Source of the DNA: Argonema galeatum A003/A1
GTDB lineage: Bacteria; Cyanobacteriota; Cyanobacteriia; Cyanobacteriales; Aerosakkonemataceae
Assembly: GCF_023333595.1 (NCBI RefSeq)
Contig: NZ_JAIQZM010000003.1
Coordinates: 62,001-126,000 of the forward strand
Reading direction: 5' to 3'
DNA length: 64,000 nt
This document shows, piece after piece, positions 35,156-41,560 of the stretch. The translations under genes and the position numbers were made by a program. Below the pieces are notes generated by a model that worked only from the letters and a program-made list of their open reading frames with translations, was not told the DNA's origin and did not search any database. Within the stretch, counting starts at the first letter, position 1; every line of letters starts with the position of its first letter.

Positions 35156-35392
35156 GGCGGGTTAACTTTATTGTCTAAACTATCTATGGCGCTTTTTTAT
35201 TGTATAGTTCACCTAAAGCAACGACGTGGAATTTGGTTTTGTTTTCAATGTTACAAAATTAATTTATATTAATTTACACTTTAACAGTCGATCGCACTTC
35301 TGTCTAAAGAAGTATTGCAACAGCAATCACTATGGGCTTATTTTCTGCGCGTCACAATGATTAGAGCGTTTTTCTCCGAGAGTGAGGTACAG

Positions 35393-35425
35393 AGAAACCC
35401 GGTTTCTTAAAGAAACCGGGTTTCT
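35393..35425. repeat. agaaacccggtttct palindromic repeat
   Basis: Arms agaaacccggtttct (35393-35407) and agaaaccgggtttct (35411-35425) flank 3 nt. It is the same family as 16390-16422 and 58826-58858. Confidence 0.8.
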
Positions 35426-35447
35426 CCGGGTGTACTTCCTGCAACTG

Positions 35448-35566
35448 ATACCAAATCCGGGTTCATTACCCCATGAGAATTTTTGGCCTAAACATTGTAG
35501 AGACGTTTCATGAAACGTCTCTACAGCCTAGAGACATAAAGGGGGTAATCGTTGCGGATTTGGTAT
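35448..35566. repeat. 119-bp MITE-like element with ataccaaatccg ends
   Basis: The ends ataccaaatccg (35448-35459) and cggatttggtat (35555-35566) are perfect inverted repeats. Inside is a perfect 28-bp palindrome (35497-35524, gtagagacgtttca and its complement). No coding capacity. It resembles a non-autonomous element. Confidence 0.75.
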
Positions 35567-35722
35567 AATAAGCCAATTAGGAGACCGCATGGACGAAAAT
35601 GGTAGATATAGCCACAGTCACATAGGTTAGGACAGTATTGAACGCTCAAAGCAAGGCGGAGACTGTATTTGTACGGCTGACCTTGCACTCAGCACTTTGC
35701 TATAACACAAAACGTGTATTGC

Positions 35723-36955
35723 TTAGGCTTCTACTGTTTGCGGTGTTGGTTGTAGCTTGGTACTCAACGCAATGCAAACGGCGGTAGCTAAAAATGCGAT
35801 CGCACCCAAAATCCCACTCATCAAGGGTGTAATGCTTGCCAATTTCGGGAATAAGATCCCAAACAAACTCGACGCACCTCCAATTCCACCAAAATATATT
35901 CCCACACCCAATCCCGACCAGCGCGGTGGCATCAGCGACAAAGCAAAAGGCACAGCACCATTGACAATTAAACTAAAAAATGCTAATAAACCAATTAGCG
36001 CTACTGCCACGGTAAACCAACTGGGTATCAAAACCATCAGCAGCAACAGCGGTATTGTGGCACCAATGCCAATTAGCATTGCCCGACGGTTCCCCAATTT
36101 CACCGCTAACTCCCCTGCGGGAAGTGCAGCAAAAGCGGTGGCGATCGCAATCGCAAAAAGCAGCCAAGGAATATTAGCAGTCGGCCATTGGCTTTTCAAC
36201 ATCTTGGGAATTGCGTCCATCAAGAAACTCGAACCCCAATTCACACCCGCACCAGTTAACAAAATTAATCCCAGCGGCAGTATGAGGGGGTGAGTGGGGG
36301 AGGGGGGGAGTGGGGGAGTGGGGGAAGTCTCCTCCGGTGTCGGTGTTTCTGGTGGATCTAAAAAACGCAACAGCGCAGCTGCACCTAAAAGGACAAATGA
36401 ACCGGACGCAAAAGCAACCATTGGCCCCGTGCTAACCACAAAATCATCCGCGATCGGTTTGAATGCGCCAATTACCCCACCAGTCAAAGTTAGAAAACTA
36501 GCAGCCATCGGTAACTCAGGTCTTGTGGCATATTTCCCCAGCAAAGATATCGCCGGAGAGCGAAACACCGCCATCGACAAAGCCCACCCTACCATCAACA
36601 GCGGTAACACCCAGCGTATCCCCTCGAATAAATTGCGGAAAACGACAACCGCCGGGATAGCGATAAACAACGCCGATGACAGGATAACCCCAACCGAGAT
36701 CAACGGAAAGCGACTGCCTAACCAGCGGTTAGCGCGATCCGAAAGACCTCCCATTAGGGGTTCCATTACGATCGCCAACGCATTTTCAAAAATTAGCAAC
36801 CCAGCAGCCAACTCTTTGGGAAAGCCAAATTGCACGAACAACTGAGGCAGATACAATTTATAAATCAGCCAACTGAGGGTAATTGCCCCCTGCACTCCTG
36901 CTAAACCCCAGACTTGCAACCACAAAACATTTGGCTGATTTCTAGAGGCATCCAT
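35723..36955 (-). CDS. MFS transporter
   Basis: This 410-residue protein has about 12 membrane helices in two halves, as in the major facilitator superfamily. The helix 2-3 loop GGLSDRANRWLGSR fits the MFS signature G-x(3)-DR-x-GRR-like motif. The substrate cannot be named. The central loop (near residues 205-225) carries a Pro/Ser/Thr run (SPTPPLPPSPTHP) encoded by a gggggagtggggg low-complexity tract at about 36285-36330; that tract is of the type usually found between genes, so it looks like an in-frame insertion tolerated in the loop. It is a single gene. Confidence 0.88.
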   Translation of the reverse strand: MDASRNQPNVLWLQVWGLAGVQGAITLSWLIYKLYLPQLFVQFGFPKELAAGLLIFENALAIVMEPLMGGLSDRANRWLGSRFPLISVGVILSSALFIAIPAVVVFRNLFEGIRWVLPLLMVGWALSMAVFRSPAISLLGKYATRPELPMAASFLTLTGGVIGAFKPIADDFVVSTGPMVAFASGSFVLLGAAALLRFLDPPETPTPEETSPTPPLPPSPTHPLILPLGLILLTGAGVNWGSSFLMDAIPKMLKSQWPTANIPWLLFAIAIATAFAALPAGELAVKLGNRRAMLIGIGATIPLLLLMVLIPSWFTVAVALIGLLAFFSLIVNGAVPFALSLMPPRWSGLGVGIYFGGIGGASSLFGILFPKLASITPLMSGILGAIAFLATAVCIALSTKLQPTPQTVEA

Positions 36956-37010
36956 GTTGTTAGCCCATTTTTGTATTAGTTACGATTCTAGTATGCAAAT
37001 GTAGAAGAAA

Positions 37011-37451
37011 ATGTCAATTAAGCATCAATTATTTTTTAACTTCGCGCTAGGGCTAACAATTGCAACTTGTACCGCATCCTTAGTTTTAGCCCAACCTCAA
37101 CAAACGTTGCAAAGTCTCCTTAATGGAGATTATTTTTACGGTGAATCCTCCACTCCCGACCGACCCGGCGATCGCTATCTAATTATTCGCAAAACCGGGC
37201 GGACAATTATAGGACGTGACTACCACAGCGAAACCGATGATTGGTATTGCTTTAAAGGCACCGCCAGCCGCAATAGAATTATTAACGTCACCGCTGCCGC
37301 CCCACTTGCGGAAGACAATCCCAAATTGCAGTTTGGCGCAGGTAGACCGATCGAACTAAACAATCTTCGTCGCCTCAACTTTAACCTAGTAACTTCTAAC
37401 AACAAAACAAATTTTCAATCTTGCATCCAAACATTTCAGAATAGAAGGTAA
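37011..37451 (+). CDS. Secreted protein of an unnamed cyanobacterial family
   Basis: The 146-residue product has a clear signal peptide (residues 1-27, cleavage likely after VLA). The mature part has a pattern of LLNGDYFYGES, GDRYLIIRKTGRTIIGRDY, DWYCFKGTA and a final Cys (FQSCIQ), which suggests a beta-rich domain with one disulfide. The protein encoded at 61762-62388 shows the same pattern (YLYGQS, EYIVFEVRGDRTIGALY, FSCFQGTL, SMCK), so the two are distant paralogues. The function is unknown. A strong hairpin lies 39 bp after the stop. Confidence 0.75.
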   Translation: MSIKHQLFFNFALGLTIATCTASLVLAQPQQTLQSLLNGDYFYGESSTPDRPGDRYLIIRKTGRTIIGRDYHSETDDWYCFKGTASRNRIINVTAAAPLAEDNPKLQFGAGRPIELNNLRRLNFNLVTSNNKTNFQSCIQTFQNRR

Positions 37452-37555
37452 GTAGGTCGGCAATGTAACAAAACATAAAATTCCTGGATTTGGTACGTAG
37501 TTGCGCTAAAGCGCAACTACGTACCAATAATGATTTATTTGCGCTGACCTACTTA
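37449..37555. repeat. Inverted-repeat element with nested 17-bp hairpin
   Basis: The outer ends aagtaggtcggc and gctgacctactt are imperfect inverted repeats. Inside, ttggtacgtagttgcgc (37490-37506) and gcgcaactacgtaccaa (37511-37527) form a perfect 17-bp stem with a 4-nt loop. It starts within the last codons of the secreted-protein gene and could act as a terminator, though no T-run follows. Confidence 0.7.
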
Positions 37556-37627
37556 AGGTGGGCAATCCCCACCCTACAATTTCTACAATTTCTTAGCCCC
37601 CTTGGGAAGGGGGGTTGGGGGGATCTC

Positions 37628-38800
37628 TTAATACTCAGGAACCGAAGCATCGACTTCGCGACTCCAAGCAGTAATACCGCCTTTCACATTCGTACCAACA
37701 ATTCCAGCTTCCTTCAAAATGCCCAGCGCCTTAGCCGATCGACCGCCCATCTTACAATGTGCAATCAAGCGATGACCGTTGAGCAATTCTTTAACCTTCT
37801 CAATACCATTACCACTTTCGATATCCGGTAATGGCACTAAAACAGAACCGGGAATCTTAGCAATTTCGTACTCATTCGGATTGCGAACATCAAGCAGTAG
37901 AAAATCATCAACACCACTATCAAGCAGCTGCTTCAATTCTAGCACAGTCATTTCTTGCATTTCCATCTGGCGTTGACGCTCCTCTGCATTTGCTTGGGTA
38001 ATACCGCAGAATTGTTCGTAGTCTATCAACTTTTCAATCACCGGACGGATAGGATTTGGTCGCAGTTTCAATTCCCGAAACTTCATTTCCAGCGCGTTGA
38101 AAAGCACCAGTCTACCGCTGAGAGTTGTGCCTTTTCCTAATATAATTTTGACGGTTTCCGTTGCTTGGATCACACCAATAATTCCCGGCAAAATACCCAA
38201 TACGCCACCTTCCGCACAAGAGGGAACCATCCCCGGCGGCGGCGGTTCCGGGTACAAGTCGCGGTAATTAGGGCCACCTTCGTAGTTAAAGACGGTAGCT
38301 TGTCCTTCAAACCGGAAGATGGAACCGTAGACGTTAGGCTTATTCAGCAAAACGCAGGCATCGTTTACGAGGTAGCGGGTGGGGAAGTTGTCTGTACCAT
38401 CCACTACAATGTCATAAGGTTTAATGATGTCGAGAGCGTTTTCTGAACTTATCCGGGTTTCGTACAAGTCTATCTGGCAATTCGGGTTGATTTCCAGAAT
38501 TCGGTTTTTGGCAGATTCAATTTTGGGTTTACCTACCCAAGATGTGCCGTGGATGACTTGGCGTTGCAGGTTGGAACTATCGACAACATCGAAATCCACA
38601 ATACCGATGCGTCCTACACCCGCCGCTGCGAGGTACAGTAGCAGTGGAGAACCCAGTCCACCCGTACCGATGCAGAGGACGCTGGCAGCTTTGAGGCGTT
38701 TTTGCCCTTCCAGTCCTACTTCTGGTAAAATTAGGTGACGGGAGTAGCGTTCGTATTCTTCTTTGGATAACTGGATTTCATCCAGATTGGGATTGAGCAT
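37628..38800 (-). CDS. moeB: MoeB/ThiF-type adenylyltransferase with rhodanese domain
   Basis: This 390-residue protein joins an E1-like adenylyltransferase (about 15-255) to a rhodanese domain (about 280-388). It has GTGGLGSPLLLYLAAAGVG (nucleotide loop), DFDVVDSSNLQRQ and VDGTDNFPTRYLVND. The rhodanese active-site loop is HCKMGGRS with its Cys near 352. Such fusions activate the C-terminal Gly-Gly of small sulfur carriers (MoaD/ThiS-like) and load them with sulfur for molybdopterin, thiamine or cysteine synthesis. The next gene upstream on this strand encodes a JAMM peptidase that trims such carriers, which fits. Confidence 0.92.
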   Translation of the reverse strand: MLNPNLDEIQLSKEEYERYSRHLILPEVGLEGQKRLKAASVLCIGTGGLGSPLLLYLAAAGVGRIGIVDFDVVDSSNLQRQVIHGTSWVGKPKIESAKNRILEINPNCQIDLYETRISSENALDIIKPYDIVVDGTDNFPTRYLVNDACVLLNKPNVYGSIFRFEGQATVFNYEGGPNYRDLYPEPPPPGMVPSCAEGGVLGILPGIIGVIQATETVKIILGKGTTLSGRLVLFNALEMKFRELKLRPNPIRPVIEKLIDYEQFCGITQANAEERQRQMEMQEMTVLELKQLLDSGVDDFLLLDVRNPNEYEIAKIPGSVLVPLPDIESGNGIEKVKELLNGHRLIAHCKMGGRSAKALGILKEAGIVGTNVKGGITAWSREVDASVPEY

Positions 38801-38889
38801 GGCAGTCTGATAGGGAAGAGCGGATTTAGATCCTATCTAAAAAGAGTATCCTTTGTGCGTTTGCGTTTCTGTAATTTTTATAATTTGTT

Positions 38890-39336
38890 TTAAATTTCGG
38901 TGATAATTTCCTCTGGCTGAAACTGGTGGCTGTCGTCTAGACACCAGCTTTGCAGTTCCCCAGCTTTGCTTTGCGGCACTGAGACAATGATATAAGAATA
39001 CACCGGCCATGCGATCGCACGATCCATTTCTGAGGGAATCGCCGGATGATCTGGGTGCGAATGGTAGATGCCGATGATATTCATGGCCCGATCGCGTGCT
39101 TCTCGCTGTGCTTTTAGCATATCACGAGGTGCGATCGCATATCGCCGCCTTTTACTCCCCGGAAACTCCTCCGCCACTTCAGCACTCCAGGCATTCTCGG
39201 TTGCCCAAATTTCCACCACAGTTTTGCTATCATCGCCCAAATGTCCTACTATGATGCCGCAGCACTCTTCGGGATACGTGCTTTCGGCGTGAGTGCGGAT
39301 AGCTTGCAGATGGTGAGATTGGAGTTTGATAGTCAC
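38890..39336 (-). CDS. M67 (JAMM/Mov34) metallopeptidase
   Basis: The 148-residue protein shows the full JAMM zinc-site: a Glu in the N-terminal strand (YPEECCGIIVG), HSHPDHPAIPSEMD (H-x-H-x7-S-x2-D) near residues 92-106. Bacterial relatives (Mec+ type) remove the C-terminal extension of ThiS/MoaD-like sulfur carriers or release cysteine. It lies 89 bp upstream of moeB-rhodanese on the same strand, and a joint role in sulfur carrier activation is inferred. Confidence 0.92.
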   Translation of the reverse strand: MTIKLQSHHLQAIRTHAESTYPEECCGIIVGHLGDDSKTVVEIWATENAWSAEVAEEFPGSKRRRYAIAPRDMLKAQREARDRAMNIIGIYHSHPDHPAIPSEMDRAIAWPVYSYIIVSVPQSKAGELQSWCLDDSHQFQPEEIITEI

Positions 39337-39398
39337 AAATAAAGGTAGTGATAGTACAAGATCTGATATAGAGTCACCAATTAACTAGAGGTTACCTG

Positions 39399-39941
39399 AT
39401 GTTTCTAACTATCAAAGACTTAGAAGAACTACAATCTGAGCATCCAGACTGGCAATACGAGTTAGTGGATGGGAAAATTGTAGTTATGGGGCCATGCGAT
39501 TACACATCAGACGAAATTGGTTCTCGGTTACTAATTTTCTTAGGTATGTGGTTACTACCACGCAATCTAGGTCGCCTGACTGGTTCTAGTGCTGGCTTTA
39601 TCTTACCTAACTCAAACTTACGTGCGCCAGATGTTTCTTTTGTCCGCGCCGCAAAACTCAAGCGCAGTCAGCGAAATTTTGTTGAGTTAGTCCCCGACTT
39701 GATGGTAGAAATTAAGTCTAAAACCGATCGCATTAAGCCCATCGAAGAGAAAATTGACTTATTCCTTAGACTGGGAACAGATGTGGGGATTTTGATCGAC
39801 CCCGATAAGCTGACTGTAACAGTTTATCGTCTGAACGCTCAACCCCAAGTACTCGGAGATGGCGATATACTCACAATACCAGAGTTGTTCCCCGGTTGGG
39901 AATTGCCAATTGCCGAACTTTGGCCTCCTATATTCGAGTAA
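39399..39941 (+). CDS. Uma2-family (DUF820) nuclease-like protein
   Basis: The 180-residue protein is the compact form of Uma2: YELVDGKIVVMG at the start, LRAPDVSFV (Asp), LMVEIKSKTDRIKPIEEKI (Glu-x-Lys) and FLRLGTDVGILIDP. These residues match the PD-(D/E)XK active site. It is a full-length stand-alone domain, divergent from the JAMM gene. The role is unknown. Confidence 0.88.
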   Translation: MFLTIKDLEELQSEHPDWQYELVDGKIVVMGPCDYTSDEIGSRLLIFLGMWLLPRNLGRLTGSSAGFILPNSNLRAPDVSFVRAAKLKRSQRNFVELVPDLMVEIKSKTDRIKPIEEKIDLFLRLGTDVGILIDPDKLTVTVYRLNAQPQVLGDGDILTIPELFPGWELPIAELWPPIFE

Positions 39942-39947
39942 AGGCAA

Positions 39948-40307
39948 TCAGGAATTAGTTTTCAGCCTTTCGATTAAAGATTCCAGCTTTTCTTTCACTT
40001 CCACTACTCCGCTGATCAGGCGATCGTATTCAGAGATATTTATTAACTCTAATTCATAACTGAGTAACAAGTAATATTCCAACTCAATTGCTGAATCTGC
40101 TGCCACTTCAAGTAAACTCACTTGTTCCCCTTTGTCATCTCTGGCGCATCCCTGCGCGATTTTGATGGGGACGGCAGCACTAGCTAAACGAATCTGTTGC
40201 GTTAACCCAAGCATCTCCTTTTCGGGAAACTCGCTGGTCGTTTCATAAACCGCTACTGTCAGTTCGTGCGCTTTTTCCCATTCCGGTAATTCTCTGAAGT
40301 CTCTCAT
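39948..40307 (-). CDS. Four-helix bundle protein (S23/IVP family)
   Basis: The 119-residue protein is all-helical and matches the four-helix bundle family related to proteins encoded in 23S rRNA intervening sequences: FRELPEWEKAHELTVAVYE, FPEKEMLGLTQQIRLASAAVPIKIAQGCAR and LEYYLLLSYELELI. Members form pentamers and occur as stand-alone genes in cyanobacteria; the role is unknown. Its 3' end faces the Uma2 gene with a 6-bp gap. Confidence 0.88.
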   Translation of the reverse strand: MRDFRELPEWEKAHELTVAVYETTSEFPEKEMLGLTQQIRLASAAVPIKIAQGCARDDKGEQVSLLEVAADSAIELEYYLLLSYELELINISEYDRLISGVVEVKEKLESLIERLKTNS

Positions 40308-40534
40308 CTTGTCTTTCGGCTATCTATCTGCATCTGTCAATATTAAATATTATTTCATCAAGTCGGCGCGATTTTTTCTGGCTGCTTGGTGATACAATAG
40401 AATTATGTCTGAATGATTTTCTTTATAATGGGAATCTGTCCTAAATTTTTACAGCCAAAAACATCCCATTATTAAACTAATTACTCTAATATACAGCAAA
40501 ACCGCGTTGAGATCAACACTACTTACAAGAAAAA

Positions 40535-41263
40535 TTAATGTAAAGCACTGATTCCTAGATAGAGTTCGCCGACTTTGGGGTCATTCAACAATTCTATGCC
40601 GGGGCCAGAGAAGCGATCGCGTCCAGCCTCCAACACATAACCGCGATCGGACATTTCCAGAGCTTTCCGAGCATTTTGCTCCACCAGCACAATAGCAGTT
40701 CCCGTCTGATTAATCTGTTTAATCTGCTCAAAAACATTGTTTACCAGAATAGGAGACAAAGCAGCCGAAGGTTCATCCAGCAGCAGCAGACTCGGTTCGA
40801 GCATCAAAGCCTTTCCCATCGCCAACATTTGGCGTTCTCCGCCAGAGAGAGTACCAGCACGTTGGTGGCGGCGCTTTGCCAAAACGGGAAAAGAGGCAAA
40901 AATTTTATCCTTCAGCGGTTGCAAAGAGATATTGCGGATAAAAGCGCCCATCTCTAAATTTTCTTCCACCGAAAGGGAAGGGAACACATTGGCGATTTGG
41001 GGAACGTAGCACATCCCCCGTTGAACGATTCGATCCGACTTTAAGCCAGCAATGTTTTCGCCTTTGAAAGTTATTTTGCCTCGGTGGGGTGTTAGGAGTC
41101 CAAAGATAGTTTTAGCCAGCGTTGATTTACCGGCCCCATTAGGGCCGATTACCGCCACCAATTCACCTGGATAAATTTTGAAATTGACGCCTTGCAGGAT
41201 ATCCAAATCTTTGACATACCCTGCATAAACATCTTCAACTTCTAATAAAGGATCGTTAGTCAT
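40535..41263 (-). CDS. livF: Branched-chain amino acid-type ABC transporter ATPase
   Basis: This 242-residue ABC ATPase matches LivF of the hydrophobic amino acid uptake (HAAT) transporters: Walker A GPNGAGKST, Q-loop VPQIANVFPSLSVEENLEMG, signature LSGGERQ, Walker B LLLLDEPSAALS and the switch His region (here VLVEQNA). The permease and binding-protein genes are not in the window. The ATG is at 41261-41263 and no ribosome site precedes it; instead a 29-copy heptamer array begins 3 bp upstream. Confidence 0.92.
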   Translation of the reverse strand: MTNDPLLEVEDVYAGYVKDLDILQGVNFKIYPGELVAVIGPNGAGKSTLAKTIFGLLTPHRGKITFKGENIAGLKSDRIVQRGMCYVPQIANVFPSLSVEENLEMGAFIRNISLQPLKDKIFASFPVLAKRRHQRAGTLSGGERQMLAMGKALMLEPSLLLLDEPSAALSPILVNNVFEQIKQINQTGTAIVLVEQNARKALEMSDRGYVLEAGRDRFSGPGIELLNDPKVGELYLGISALH

Positions 41264-41266
41264 TAG

Positions 41267-41469
41267 TCAGTGGTCAGTTGTCAGTGGTCAGTTGTCAGTG
41301 GTCAGTGGTCAGTTGTCAGTGGTCAGTTGTCAGTGGTCAGTGGTCAGTTGTCAGTTGTCAGTGGTCAGTGGTCAGTGGTCAGTTGTCAGTGGTCAGTTGT
41401 CAGTGGTCAGTGGTCAGTTGTCAGTTGTCAGTTGTCAGTTGTCAGTTGTCAGTGGTCAGTTGTCAGTTG
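41267..41469. repeat. STRR: 29 tandem copies of the heptamer tcagtKg
   Basis: I count 29 head-to-tail 7-mers, each tcagtgg or tcagttg, with no other variation, from 41267 to 41469. Because seven is not a multiple of three, the tract is open in several frames and encodes a VVSGQWS-like pattern, which is spurious. It is a short tandemly repeated repetitive sequence as known from filamentous cyanobacteria. It occupies the whole leader just upstream of livF. Confidence 0.95.
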
Positions 41470-41560
41470 TCATTAGGAAATTTTAGATAGAAGAATTGCA
41501 GATTTCAAATTTATTTTGAATTGACAATTTGAAATCTAAAATCTGCAATTCTTCAATTAA

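Larger units (their letters stand above)
35156..35722. other. 567-bp intergenic region with two palindromic elements
   Basis: No gene is seen. It holds the promoter for the two-component operon (5' side), an agaaacccggtttct repeat (35393-35425) and a 119-bp MITE-like element (35448-35566). The remainder near 35570-35720 is unremarkable. Confidence 0.55.

Noticed and set aside
41267..41469. CRISPR array
   Set aside because: The units are 7 bp with no spacers and there are no cas genes.
41268..41490. Three overlapping reading frames of 64-70 residues of VVSGQWS type
   Set aside because: They are products of the heptamer array, open in all three frames because the 7-mer contains no stop; no start signal and no protein character.
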